Shown one piece after another: positions 25,560 to 34,155 of a DNA stretch of 52,779 bases. The notes under the pieces are model-generated. The model did not search any database and was not told where the DNA came from. It worked only from the letters and a program-made list of their open reading frames with translations. Both the position numbers and the translations under genes were made by a program. The stretch's first letter is position 1. The number at the start of each line of letters is the position of its first letter. This stretch comes from a virus: positions 1-52,779 of the IMG/VR virus record IMGVR_UViG_3300014827_000174. One strand, given 5' to 3'.

Positions 25560-26021
25560 TTAAACTAAGACTGTGTCCATTACTTCGTTCTCAAAACGGC
25601 CATCAGTGAGTACTACGACAACCCCGCCAGTTATTGCGCCTACGACTACCTCTGTGGACTTAAGTCTTACATAGCCATAACCTGCCATGGCGAGCATTGA
25701 GTCATCAACCTCGACCTTATATAGTTTGTTGATCGCGGCTACGGTTGTAAAACCTGCAACCGGTGCTTGCTTGATAGGGCCGAATGTATCTCCGGAGATG
25801 CATTCCTGATAAAAGAAACCGATGGGGGTTACTGCCGTTGGAGTAACATCGCTGCATGCCTCAACAGTGATCGTTGCTGTTCCCACTGCTCCAGCTCCAC
25901 ATTGAACAAGGAAACTGGCGTGCTGCCAGTTCTTCATGTTGATAACGGCAGTAGGCGTAACCCCGGCGAAAGCGTTCGCTATCGGTGGTAGAACATTAGC
26001 GACATGATAAAGATCATCCAT
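25560..26021 (-). CDS. possible capsid decoration protein, 153 aa
   Basis: A 153-residue beta-rich protein, high in Val, Thr, Gly and Ala (NMKNWQHASFLVQCGAGAVGTATITVEACSDVTP...). It lies directly after the major capsid gene, in the place usual for head decoration or cement proteins, and is enclosed by terminators, a sign that it is made in large amounts like the capsid. No named family recognised. ATG 26021 follows GAGGAGG. Confidence 0.65.
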   Translation of the reverse strand: MDDLYHVANVLPPIANAFAGVTPTAVINMKNWQHASFLVQCGAGAVGTATITVEACSDVTPTAVTPIGFFYQECISGDTFGPIKQAPVAGFTTVAAINKLYKVEVDDSMLAMAGYGYVRLKSTEVVVGAITGGVVVVLTDGRFENEVMDTVLV

Positions 26022-26050
26022 TTTGATTATTCCTCCTCAATTTTTAATGA

Positions 26051-27340
26051 TTAGCGTGCAGCTAAGGTAACGAATGGGCTGAGGGTGTTACTGCCCTTGA
26101 ATGGCACGAGTGCTGATTTCCAAATTGGCTGACCATCTACGCGATAGATAAAACGGAAGACACTTTCGTCATAGAGAAAACGGACATGGATCGAGGATGC
26201 GGCGTTGATACCGCCTTTGTCGATCAGGAGATACTGCGAAAGGTCAACCAACGAAATGTCCCCTTGTGATCCGATGGTGTTGGCTTGCTCAACTGGGATC
26301 ACAGGACGACCGAACAGGGTGCTATATGGAAGCCCGGATAATCCACTGGCAGGCATATAGACCGGGATACCACCAGTACCTACGTTGAGGGTCAGTTGAC
26401 TTAGTTGCGGCTCTACGTCTTGGTTGATTAACCAAACAGCGTCTTGACGAGACCTTCCCCAGCAACGAGACCACATCTTTAGAATGTTCTGGGTTACGAT
26501 GGTTCCGGCGACCTGGCTTGTTTCCTTTGCGACACTCACGAGTGCCCCACTGTTCATAAATCCAAGCGGCTGCCCAGCGCCGAGGCCGTTCATGATTGCA
26601 TCGTCCATTCGGAAACCAAATTCTTCTGCGAATGCCTGACCAATGATTGCCTCAAGAGCCACGGCATCTTGGAGAAGTTCGTCTGTCGCGTAGCAGAGGC
26701 CCGTTAATTTTTTGAGTTTCAATTCCACTTTATTGAATTTAGGCTTTTTGCCACTCAAAGCGTCAGCTTCGTTTTCCCAGAAGGATTGAATACCGCCCCA
26801 ACGAGAGCCGTTGGCACGACTGCTTTCATCGATGCCGTTTGCTTCAAGGGCGTTTGATGTAGGACTAATGGGAATCTTTCGGCACTTGGACGCTAGAACA
26901 CCCGTCTCATAGGTTTTCTGGAGCAACTCTTTTGCAAAATCTTCTCCAACAAGGAACCCACCATCCGAGGGGACTGATTCGCCCATTCCGGACGCTGCAT
27001 TTTGCATCAGAAGCCTTTGGTCAGGCGTTGCACCTTGTTTGGATGCTGCATAGACAGCAGAGAGAAATTCACTGTTATTTTTCCAGATTACTTTAGAACG
27101 ATCTTTAGGTTGTGCCCAAAGAGGCTCGTTGACCGCCTTTTTGGCTTCAGCTGCAGCCTTTAGTTCCTCGGCTACCATCACGTCAACCTGTTTTTGTACT
27201 TCAATCTTGGCATTTACGGCTTTGATTTCCGCAAGTACGGCGTTTATCTCATCGGTGGTAGCATCTTCCCTCGCTGTGATGCCCTGTGCTTTTGCTTTCA
27301 AACTTGCTTTAAGAGCCAACAATCGTTCCATTTCACTCAT
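26051..27340 (-). CDS. major capsid protein (HK97 fold)
   Basis: A 429-residue HK97-type capsid protein. Residues 1-75 are an acidic helical delta/scaffold domain (MSEMERLLALKASLKAKA...), to be removed by the protease encoded just upstream. The mature part starts around 110-120 and contains the family segments VPSDGGFLVGEDFAKELLQK, KLTGLCYATDELLQDA, EEFGFRMDDAIMNGLGAGQPLGFM and QDVEPQLSQLTLNVG. It assembles the icosahedral head. ATG 27340 follows a GAGG-type site, 31 bases after the terminator that ends the protease transcript. Confidence 0.95.
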   Translation of the reverse strand: MSEMERLLALKASLKAKAQGITAREDATTDEINAVLAEIKAVNAKIEVQKQVDVMVAEELKAAAEAKKAVNEPLWAQPKDRSKVIWKNNSEFLSAVYAASKQGATPDQRLLMQNAASGMGESVPSDGGFLVGEDFAKELLQKTYETGVLASKCRKIPISPTSNALEANGIDESSRANGSRWGGIQSFWENEADALSGKKPKFNKVELKLKKLTGLCYATDELLQDAVALEAIIGQAFAEEFGFRMDDAIMNGLGAGQPLGFMNSGALVSVAKETSQVAGTIVTQNILKMWSRCWGRSRQDAVWLINQDVEPQLSQLTLNVGTGGIPVYMPASGLSGLPYSTLFGRPVIPVEQANTIGSQGDISLVDLSQYLLIDKGGINAASSIHVRFLYDESVFRFIYRVDGQPIWKSALVPFKGSNTLSPFVTLAAR

Positions 27341-27370
27341 TCTTGCTTGCCTCGCTTTCTTTTTTGGGTC

Positions 27371-27402
27371 GTAAAAATAACCTTAGAGTTCGCACTCTAA
27401 GG
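27371..27402 (-). terminator. intrinsic terminator overlapping the protease stop codon
   Basis: On the minus strand CCTTAGAGT-GCGA-ACTCTAAGG is a perfect 9-bp stem with a 4-base loop, followed by TTATTTTTA. The stem includes the last codons and TAA of the protease gene, so ribosomes reaching the stop would disturb it. It lies immediately before the capsid gene, which implies either translation-linked readthrough or use as an mRNA stabilising element. Confidence 0.85.
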
Positions 27403-28147
27403 CTAGGATCGCTTTTGCTTTTGCGTTCTCTCCCGCATCGATTGGATCAGTTTGTTCAACAGGATCGACATGCTTAGATGGATCTTCAGCGATGATCTTG
27501 ATAAATCTAGGCGTGTTTTTATATCCCGCCAGGATTTCAAAGTCTCTAACGCTGGCAGCGATTGCTATCTCTTCGCCCACAACGTCGCACAGGCCAAGGT
27601 CCAAGCACTCCTGCGCAGTCAGCCAAGTCTCAGCATCGAGTAATGCCACAAGATCCTGTGTTTTCATGCCCGAGGCTTTCGCTAGGTATGTTTCCTGGAT
27701 GCTCTCGCTTACTTTGTCTAAAGTGTCGGCCATGCTCCGCATTTCATGGGCGTTTCCATAGACTCCACTCATTGGATGATGAATCATCATCATGGCGTTG
27801 GCTGGCATAGTGATCGTATCGCCCGCCATAGCAATAACCGAGGCGATTGAGGCAGCCAAACCATCGATGTGCATATTTACCATTGCCGGGTGCCTCTTTA
27901 ATTGTGAGTAAATAGTCTGGCCCGCAAAGACGTCGCCGCCTGGGGAATTCATGTACACGTTCAGGGCCGTTATATCGCCGAGGGCATCAAGTTCTGCCTT
28001 GAACGATGTCGGGGTTATTTCATTACCATCGCTAAACCAGCCACCTTGTGAATCCGCAATCTCTCCATAGATTGTTAGCTCGCTTTCGTTATTGGTCAGT
28101 GCCTTGAACGCCCAGTATTTCTTTTTTGCAGTCTTTTTCTTTGCCAC
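27383..28147 (-). CDS. ClpP-like head maturation (prohead) protease
   Basis: A 254-residue protease of the ClpP/crotonase-fold phage prohead type. It shows the strand LTIYGEI, the NSPGGDVFAGQTIYSQL oxyanion-hole segment, the catalytic serine in the GLAASIAS region near 95, the histidine in MIHHPMSG near 120 and a helical C-terminal part. It cuts the capsid delta domain during assembly. The GTG at 28147 is preceded by AAGGAGGTGAGAGA; the TTG upstream is inside that site. Located between portal and capsid, as in HK97-like phages. Confidence 0.92.
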   Translation of the reverse strand: MAKKKTAKKKYWAFKALTNNESELTIYGEIADSQGGWFSDGNEITPTSFKAELDALGDITALNVYMNSPGGDVFAGQTIYSQLKRHPAMVNMHIDGLAASIASVIAMAGDTITMPANAMMMIHHPMSGVYGNAHEMRSMADTLDKVSESIQETYLAKASGMKTQDLVALLDAETWLTAQECLDLGLCDVVGEEIAIAASVRDFEILAGYKNTPRFIKIIAEDPSKHVDPVEQTDPIDAGENAKAKAILALECEL

Positions 28148-28170
28148 TCTCTCACCTCCTTTCAAGGCAT

Positions 28171-28195
28171 AATAAAAAGCACCCTATAGGTGCTT
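28171..28195 (-). terminator. intrinsic terminator after the portal gene
   Basis: On the minus strand AAGCACC, a 5-base loop and GGTGCTT form a 7-bp stem followed by TTTATT. It lies between portal and protease genes and would lower downstream transcription unless antiterminated. Confidence 0.75.
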
Positions 28196-28209
28196 AAAAA
28201 TTGCTTTGT

Positions 28210-29463
28210 CTAATTGGTCATCATTTTATGGATTGCTTCCACCATCGCTTTCGATTGGTCTGCTGGTTGGATTTCACCCGCCTCGCCCATGTTTAAAGGT
28301 TGCATATAAACATCACCATTCGGTAAAGACGGCATGTTTTCAAGCTTGCGGATATCATTCACACTCAACCATCCCCACTGTCTGCCTGTTGCGTATGATG
28401 TCGCCCGGCTTACCGCGTCGCCTCGAAGTAGCGAATCCATTTTGAACTCTACATAATAACCCGCTTTTCTTTCTTGGTCGGAGAGCAACTGCATGTTAAT
28501 ATTTTCTTCAAACCTCTTGAAGATTGGGAGCATGGTATACATAACGAACTCAAGACTCTGCTGCTCAATGTTGTTGTTTGTGGAGCGCCCAAGGAGTTGA
28601 ATCAAGTGCTGCGGGACCCGATAAATACGACATATATCTTCGGCTTGAAAGGACTTACTCTCCAATAGTTGGGCGTCTACTGGGTTGATCGTCATGGGTG
28701 AGAATTTCATCCCGCCCTCTAACAACATCGGTGTGCCAGTACGCTTAAGCCCTGCGTAATTGTGCTTAAGCTCCTTCTTGAGTCGGTTGAACGATTCTTC
28801 GCCGAGTTCTCCAGGGACTTCAAAAGACCCACTTGGATTTGCACCATTTTTGTACAGGTTAACCCCAAACTGTTCATAGGACACACCCAGTCTGATCGCT
28901 GATGCAGCATAGGTGATCGGGGACAATCCAATGATGCCATCAAAACTTAAGTTCGGAACATGAAATACCTCGTTCCTTGTCAGGTTTTTCTGCGAAGTTC
29001 CTTGTTTTATAACATAGATGAGTCCTTTGGTATCAGGATCTCTTTTAATCTCCACCCCTGAATATTGATAAGGATACAACCCGACCAACTGACCTTTGTT
29101 ATTGACTAACCTCTCACAGACTGAATTCCCCCCGAGATTTATTGAAGTCATGCAAGCCTCTTTAAAGTTGAAAGGCGACATCTCTTCATTGGGTTTGTTG
29201 TGCAAAATATCAAAGATGGCAAGATCGTTAACTGCCTCGCGCTCACCGTTGTTGTCTTTCCGATACAATACTACTGGCATACACGCGAAGGTTTCCGCTA
29301 GAACTTTGTTACATGCAAAAACCGCCGTATATTTCATGGCGGTCACTGGATCAATGTTATCCCCGAGGGTTGTGTCATCAAGATCGGCCCCTGACATAAA
29401 CCTTTGGATATATTCCTCCATATTATCTTTGAATAACAGTTTTACCTTTTCAGTGAACCTCAC
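28210..29463 (-). CDS. phage portal protein (HK97 family)
   Basis: A 417-residue portal of the HK97/gp3 family: DPVTAMKYTAVFACNKVLAETFACMPVVLYRK near 40, then HNKPNEEMSPFNFKEACMTSINLGGNSV, the LPYTYAAS-like 'LSPITYAASAIRLG' helix near 175 and the C-terminal VNDIRKLENMPSLPNGDVYMQPLNM. It forms the dodecameric ring through which DNA enters and leaves the head. GTG 29463 has AAGGGGG upstream. Lies between terminase and protease. Confidence 0.94.
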   Translation of the reverse strand: MRFTEKVKLLFKDNMEEYIQRFMSGADLDDTTLGDNIDPVTAMKYTAVFACNKVLAETFACMPVVLYRKDNNGEREAVNDLAIFDILHNKPNEEMSPFNFKEACMTSINLGGNSVCERLVNNKGQLVGLYPYQYSGVEIKRDPDTKGLIYVIKQGTSQKNLTRNEVFHVPNLSFDGIIGLSPITYAASAIRLGVSYEQFGVNLYKNGANPSGSFEVPGELGEESFNRLKKELKHNYAGLKRTGTPMLLEGGMKFSPMTINPVDAQLLESKSFQAEDICRIYRVPQHLIQLLGRSTNNNIEQQSLEFVMYTMLPIFKRFEENINMQLLSDQERKAGYYVEFKMDSLLRGDAVSRATSYATGRQWGWLSVNDIRKLENMPSLPNGDVYMQPLNMGEAGEIQPADQSKAMVEAIHKMMTN

Positions 29464-29478
29464 CCTACCACCCCCTTT

Positions 29479-31167
29479 CTAGAGCAGACTTCTCATACCA
29501 CGTTTTTCATAGATGGATTTTTCCTCTATGAGCACCGCCCGAGCGTGCGCGTTAATTAGGGCCGCGATGGGATCAATCCTGTGCGTAGATTTTGACTTGT
29601 CCAGCATAAAGGTTTCATTGGGAGCCATTTTGGTGATTGAATTACCAATCGCCCACGTTAAGACTGGGTTGTTGTTGTGTACCACGTTTCCCTTGTACAC
29701 TTCTTCTCGGAAGCTCTTTGTTGGCTCCCCCAAAGACTGCATTCCTTGTCTGATATCGACGCATGTATACCCAAGGTTTGTCATTTCCGTACCAAACATA
29801 TTGGCATTCCATTTGTCGTAACAAAGTTCCTTGGGTATAAAACCCAGTTCCTTGGTGGTGGAGTTGATGTACTCCATCACAAAGGCATAGTCCACAACTT
29901 CTCCTGGGGTTAGAGTGATCCAACCTTGCTCCACCCACAAACCATAAGGAACTTTATCTGTCGACATCTTTTCTTTTAACTTTTCTTCAGGCATGAACGA
30001 GTGACATAGCACGTAATATTTATTGTCAATCTTGAACTCATGGGCCACGCTGGTTAGGTCTAAGGTGGCCGATAAGTCCGCGCCGATAATACAATTTTTA
30101 CCCCGCAGCATTTCCAAGTCGAAGTCCTGCCCACATTTAGCCCACTTGCTAAGATCCATATATCCAAACTCCCTCATTTGTACCCACCGGTTAACGGTCT
30201 TTGTGAGGAAATCGCGCATCTTTTCAGGTGCTTCTAACGCTAGATCGAGCCTTCGCCTGATGGACTCGACCCCCTCAGGGTAGGAACACACAATTGGGTT
30301 AGCTTTGGCCCATACTGTTTCGTCCTTTATGTCGTCATCTGCGTCGATCTCGTTCACCATGACGAAATAATTTTCGTTCTCATAAGGGTTGTCGGGGTCG
30401 AGTATGTGTGTGATGAGTTTATATTCAACTGAATAACAAGGATTCGCCAGGTTAAACCCGGCGGTGGTTATGACCATTAGTAAGGGTTGGGGCCTTGCGA
30501 CCATGCCGCTGTCGATGATGTCATACATCTCACTGGTTTTGTGCGCATGATATTCGTCTATAACTCCGCACTGAGGATTTAGTCCGTCTCCGGTTTTCTC
30601 ATCCTCTTTACTTAGTGCGTCCATGATCGATCCAGTTTTGATGTGCTTGATCTGGCCGTAGGCAATTTTGAACTTTCCTTTTAAATCGGGGCATCCCAGA
30701 AGCATGGCTTCTGTTTCTTCCCAAACGATCCGGGCTTGTTTCCTTTTGGTCGCGGTGCAGTAAACCTCGGAGGTTCCTTCCCCGAAGGCCATTAGTTCGT
30801 AACTCCCCACGCACGCCAGGGATTGTGATTTTGCATTTTTTCGGCCTACTTGCCAATATGCTTTACTGAATCTGCGGTATCCGGTATCCTTGTGAACCCA
30901 TCCATATATGTTCCCAAACACAAACTTTTGAATGGCATGCGGTTCAATGTGCTGACCCTTGAGGACTCCTTTGCGGTGCTTGAATATCCGCATCCAATCG
31001 AGAAACTTTTCTGCTTTTTCCTCGACAAAAACAAAAGGAAACCCTACGGTTTCCTGATTGGCTATGTCATTGAGAAATCTTTGACAGGCCCATTTATGTT
31101 TCTGGCAAGAAATTATTTCATCGGATAGAACGGCCTCTGAATACTTGATTAGTTCTTCCGTTAGCAT
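29479..31167 (-). CDS. terminase large subunit
   Basis: A 562-residue terminase. The N-terminal ATPase has Walker A VGRKNAKS (107-114) and Walker B with catalytic Glu in CGVIDE (200-205), then a coupling motif ITTAG near 235. The C-terminal nuclease (RNase H-like) has the aspartate in IIGADLSATLDLTS near 358 and the last one in HRIDPIAALINA near 535. It cuts concatemeric DNA and drives it into the prohead. ATG 31167 shares its A with the TAA of the small subunit. Confidence 0.95.
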   Translation of the reverse strand: MLTEELIKYSEAVLSDEIISCQKHKWACQRFLNDIANQETVGFPFVFVEEKAEKFLDWMRIFKHRKGVLKGQHIEPHAIQKFVFGNIYGWVHKDTGYRRFSKAYWQVGRKNAKSQSLACVGSYELMAFGEGTSEVYCTATKRKQARIVWEETEAMLLGCPDLKGKFKIAYGQIKHIKTGSIMDALSKEDEKTGDGLNPQCGVIDEYHAHKTSEMYDIIDSGMVARPQPLLMVITTAGFNLANPCYSVEYKLITHILDPDNPYENENYFVMVNEIDADDDIKDETVWAKANPIVCSYPEGVESIRRRLDLALEAPEKMRDFLTKTVNRWVQMREFGYMDLSKWAKCGQDFDLEMLRGKNCIIGADLSATLDLTSVAHEFKIDNKYYVLCHSFMPEEKLKEKMSTDKVPYGLWVEQGWITLTPGEVVDYAFVMEYINSTTKELGFIPKELCYDKWNANMFGTEMTNLGYTCVDIRQGMQSLGEPTKSFREEVYKGNVVHNNNPVLTWAIGNSITKMAPNETFMLDKSKSTHRIDPIAALINAHARAVLIEEKSIYEKRGMRSLL

Positions 31168-31664
31168 TACACATCACCGAATTTCCTCTCGAACTCCGTC
31201 GGTGGCTTAATTAGTTCTTTAGGGTTTGCCAGTCTCAACCTTGCCGCAGGAGTCAGTCCGAATTCAGTACAGTATCGTTTATATATCTCACCATATTTAT
31301 TTGATAAGGCCACGTAGGGGTTGGGTACTATGTTTTTATTCCCGCCCTTGTTTGTGTAAGTTACCAGCATCCCATGTTTCTCGATTTCATTATTTGATTT
31401 AATGAACTTAGAAAAAGCATCGCAGCAAATGGCAAGTGCCCCCACGTCTACGTTGGTCAATAAATCCATTTCCTGTAGTTCTCGGCTTAATATTTTCCAG
31501 TGTTTTTTTGAATCGGGGTCGAGCCAAGTTGGGCATCGGACTTTGTCCCTGTTGGGTTGGTATTTTTGTTCAAGTCGTCTTCGGGCTTCGATTTCGGCTT
31601 TAGTTAGATGTTTTCTTCCATCCAATACAACCACATCGATTGGCTTTGGTGGTCTGCCTGCCAT
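31167..31664 (-). CDS. terminase small subunit (P27 family)
   Basis: A 165-residue P27-type small terminase: AGRPPKPIDVVVLDGRKHLTK at the start (the typical 'GRPPKP' basic opening), a helical middle with WKILSRELQEMDLLTNVDVGALAICCDAFSKF, and the C-terminal end ARLRLANP. It recognises phage DNA and starts packaging with the large subunit. ATG 31664 lies behind AGGAGAG. Coupled to the large subunit by a one-base overlap. Confidence 0.92.
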   Translation of the reverse strand: MAGRPPKPIDVVVLDGRKHLTKAEIEARRRLEQKYQPNRDKVRCPTWLDPDSKKHWKILSRELQEMDLLTNVDVGALAICCDAFSKFIKSNNEIEKHGMLVTYTNKGGNKNIVPNPYVALSNKYGEIYKRYCTEFGLTPAARLRLANPKELIKPPTEFERKFGDV

Positions 31665-31782
31665 GATATCTCTCCTTTCTTACCCCCCTTTTGGTTTATA
31701 AAGGGAATTTTTTGCGAGCTGACCTTGGCATCGGTCCCGCTTTGATAGGCTATAAGGAAATGAACCCCCCTACCCCTCGGTG

Positions 31783-32130
31783 TCACTCACCCTTGCCAGT
31801 CCTAACGCTGTGACATGCTTTGCACAAGCACATTAAATTGCTCTTCACCAACCGCAGCGCGGGGTTCTCCCTTACCTTCTTGATGTGGTGTACCTCACTC
31901 GCTGATGTCAACCTCCCGCTACTTAAACAGTCGTGGCACAAGGGGTCTTTCCGAAGAACTAGTTTCCGTAACCTCTCCCAGTTGCGATCGTACCCGCGTT
32001 GCCTCGCCGATCCTCTGTACCTTTCGTACTCATTGACAACGTGCTGATGATCAGCGCATTGCCCATTTGCTTCACCTGTTAGTTGGGTACATCCTATCTG
32101 TTTGCAGGGCCTAAGTGCTCTCTCTGGCAT
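31783..32130 (-). CDS. HNH endonuclease
   Basis: A 115-residue HNH nuclease. The motif runs WERLRKLVLRKDPLCHDCL, SEVHHIKKV (the His-His pair), then NLMCLCKACHSVRTGKGE with two CxxC zinc pairs. HNH genes next to terminase are needed for packaging in HK97-like phages, where they help the terminase cut at cos sites. It starts at 32130, 2 bases after the stop of the methyltransferase. Encoded together with the terminase genes, so it probably works in packaging rather than as a homing enzyme. Confidence 0.9.
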   Translation of the reverse strand: MPERALRPCKQIGCTQLTGEANGQCADHQHVVNEYERYRGSARQRGYDRNWERLRKLVLRKDPLCHDCLSSGRLTSASEVHHIKKVRENPALRLVKSNLMCLCKACHSVRTGKGE

Positions 32131-32132
32131 AC

Positions 32133-33386
32133 TTACTCACCCACATCTTGGTAGGATATCGTTTTCCCACCACGCAATAAAAAAACACCAGCATCGCTGC
32201 CAGCGCTTTCGACGAACCTTTTCACAATAACATCGGCATACTTTTCGTCGAGTTCCATTGAGTGGCACACTCTTTCTGTCTGCTCTGCCGCGAGGATCGT
32301 CGTCCCAGAACCACCAAACAGGTCGAGAACCAAATCGCCTTTATGACTTGAGTTGAGGATGGCCTTTGCCACCAATACAATCGGCTTCATCGTCGGATGC
32401 AGTTCGGATCGCTTCGGCCTTGGTATATCCCAAACGTCGGTCTGCTTTCTATCTTCAAGAGGTACAAGCCTGGCGCTGCCCTCCAACCATCCATACCATA
32501 TCGGTTCGTATTGAGTGTGGTAATCCTTTCGGGATAATACCAGCGAGTCCTTTCTCCAAATGACTGTACTCGACCAGTGGTATCCTGCGTCGGTCAAAAC
32601 ATTCATTAGGCTGCCCCACTCCTGGGCACTCATGACCACATAGGTCATGCAGCCCGGTTCGCACACAGCTTTCATAGCACTGAAGGTTTTCTCCATAAAT
32701 TCCTTGAATTGATCGGTCGGCATACTGTCGTTAAGTATTGTGCGCGACTTCCAGCTTGGGTGATTGGTACTGGAACCATAGTCAACATTCCAAGGCGGGT
32801 CTGTAAAAACGTGCCGGGCCCTTTTGCCGTTCATAAGAACTCCGACATCTTCAGGAGAAGTGCTATCCCCACACATCAATCGGTGCTTCCCGAGGAGCCA
32901 AACGTCGCCGCGCTGACTTATTGGGGTTTTAATATCCGCAAGTGCCTTATCCGCGTCGAAGTCGTCTTCTTCAATGTCCTCACTTGTGGGGTCAGTCTCA
33001 ACAAGTAATTCGCTTAGGTCAAAACCCGTTAGAGAAACATCAAATCCGCTGTCGCTGAGGTCTTTCAACAGGTCCTCTAAAAGTGGGGCATCCCACTCGC
33101 CGGATACCTTATTGAGTGCAATATTCAGGGCCTTTTCCTTTTGCACATCCATATCAACCACAACACAGTCAACTTCCGTTGCACCTTGCTCAGTCAATAT
33201 TTTAAATCGTTGATGGCCTCCCACAATGCTTCCTGTTCGCTTGTTCCAAATAACGGGTTCAACGTATCCAAATTCCTCGATGCTCCTTCGGAGTTTCTCA
33301 TACTCTGGATCACCGGGCTTTAGGTCTTTGCGGGGATTGTATTTTGCTGCCTTTAATTGATTGATGGGTATTTTCTGTATGTCCAT
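32133..33386 (-). CDS. ParB-like domain fused to DNA methyltransferase
   Basis: A 417-residue fusion. Residues 1-110 are a ParB/sulfiredoxin-fold domain (IPINQLKAAKYNPRKDLKPGDP near the start, then GGHQRFKILTEQG). From about 160 comes an N6-adenine/N4-cytosine methyltransferase of the beta group: catalytic DPPW near residue 196 and the SAM-binding FGGSGTT near 358. It methylates phage or host DNA, protecting it from restriction or marking it for packaging. First gene of the late operon; ATG 33386 follows GGGAGG. The ParB-MTase fusion is frequent in Firmicute phages next to terminase genes. Confidence 0.92.
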   Translation of the reverse strand: MDIQKIPINQLKAAKYNPRKDLKPGDPEYEKLRRSIEEFGYVEPVIWNKRTGSIVGGHQRFKILTEQGATEVDCVVVDMDVQKEKALNIALNKVSGEWDAPLLEDLLKDLSDSGFDVSLTGFDLSELLVETDPTSEDIEEDDFDADKALADIKTPISQRGDVWLLGKHRLMCGDSTSPEDVGVLMNGKRARHVFTDPPWNVDYGSSTNHPSWKSRTILNDSMPTDQFKEFMEKTFSAMKAVCEPGCMTYVVMSAQEWGSLMNVLTDAGYHWSSTVIWRKDSLVLSRKDYHTQYEPIWYGWLEGSARLVPLEDRKQTDVWDIPRPKRSELHPTMKPIVLVAKAILNSSHKGDLVLDLFGGSGTTILAAEQTERVCHSMELDEKYADVIVKRFVESAGSDAGVFLLRGGKTISYQDVGE

Positions 33387-33660
33387 GTTTTCCTCCCAAA
33401 CTTAAGAACGTGCTGGTGTAGCGCGTAGTAATAATAAAGCCGTTAAGAAACCTTGTTTCGAAAAAATCGGGCATAAATGTGTTTTTCCATACGGTAGTAT
33501 GAATAGTAGATGCCATACTTGATTTCATTGGAGTAACAACCAGTGCTCAGCATTAGTAGTGATAATGGAGTGACTGATGATTATGAATCCTTAAGATTAA
33601 TTAAGTTAGCTAAATGATACTTTTTCATATAACCATTCCATTTACCTGTTTCCACGCATA
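33387..33660 (-). promoter_or_regulatory. early/late intergenic region, probable late promoter location
   Basis: This stretch, with the terminator at 33661-33693, separates the early regulator gene from the late operon. It contains no convincing gene: a 72-codon frame overlapping it lacks a ribosome binding site. The late promoter must be here if the terminator works. I see no clean -35/-10 pair, which fits activation by the phage's own DUF1492/ArpU-like or sigma-like regulator. Confidence 0.45.
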
Positions 33661-33693
33661 GAAAAAGCCCCTGGAAATCGTGTTTCCAAAGGC
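33661..33693 (-). terminator. terminator ending the early operon
   Basis: On the minus strand GCCTTTGGAAA-CACGA-TTTCCAGGGGC pairs over 11 bp (two G-U pairs) with a 5-base loop and continues with TTTTTC. It lies 28 bases after the stop of the DUF1492-like regulator and separates early from late transcription. Confidence 0.85.
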
Positions 33694-33720
33694 CTCATTG
33701 TTTTCATTTCTTTCATACTA

Positions 33721-34155
33721 CTATTTTATCACATGACGAGCGGACAAAGCGGACAGCTTTTGATTCTTTTTGCAAAACCTGTCATGCGCTTTCCGCACAC
33801 TGCTCTCCGTAGCATAAACGCTGATGCTTGCCGCTACTTGATTCCAAGTGAGTCCATTTACGTATCGAAGAGCAATAATCTGCCGCATTTCACTGTCATC
33901 AATGCTTTGTATATAGCGGTTAATCCTGTTTAGCTCGTAAAAGCACTTCTTAATGTTAAGATCGATAAGTCCCTTGAGGTCAATAATTTCTGCCACATAC
34001 TTACACAACCTCTCCGTGATGCCGGAACTTCCAGGCATACCCGTAATGTGCGAAGTGCATGAGGTAGCAAGACATTCCAACTCATCAAGCCGTCGTTGCT
34101 GTTCTTCAATTTCCCTATTCAGCGAATAAAGCTGTGACAGTTCTTTTTTCGTCAT
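33721..34155 (-). CDS. DUF1492/ArpU-like phage transcriptional regulator
   Basis: A 144-residue protein: an N-terminal coiled coil (KELSQLYSLNREIEEQQRRLDEL), a helical middle, and a C-terminal sigma-region-4-like HTH (MRQIIALRYVNGLTWNQVAASI ... ESSVRKAHDRF). The layout matches the DUF1492 and ArpU/RinA-type activators that turn on late (packaging and structural) genes in Firmicute phages. It is the last early gene, just before the late operon, which fits that role. Its start lies within the end of the helicase gene (41-base overlap), behind AAGGAGG. Confidence 0.8.
   Translation of the reverse strand: MTKKELSQLYSLNREIEEQQRRLDELECLATSCTSHITGMPGSSGITERLCKYVAEIIDLKGLIDLNIKKCFYELNRINRYIQSIDDSEMRQIIALRYVNGLTWNQVAASISVYATESSVRKAHDRFCKKNQKLSALSARHVIK

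Noticed and set aside
31665-31782. Possible promoter or gene between terminase small subunit and HNH
   Set aside because: The 118 bases contain only a short frame without a start signal and no hairpin or consensus promoter.
33310-33528. 72-codon minus-strand frame before the methyltransferase gene
   Set aside because: It has no ribosome binding site, overlaps the methyltransferase start and has biased, repeat-free composition unlike the neighbours.
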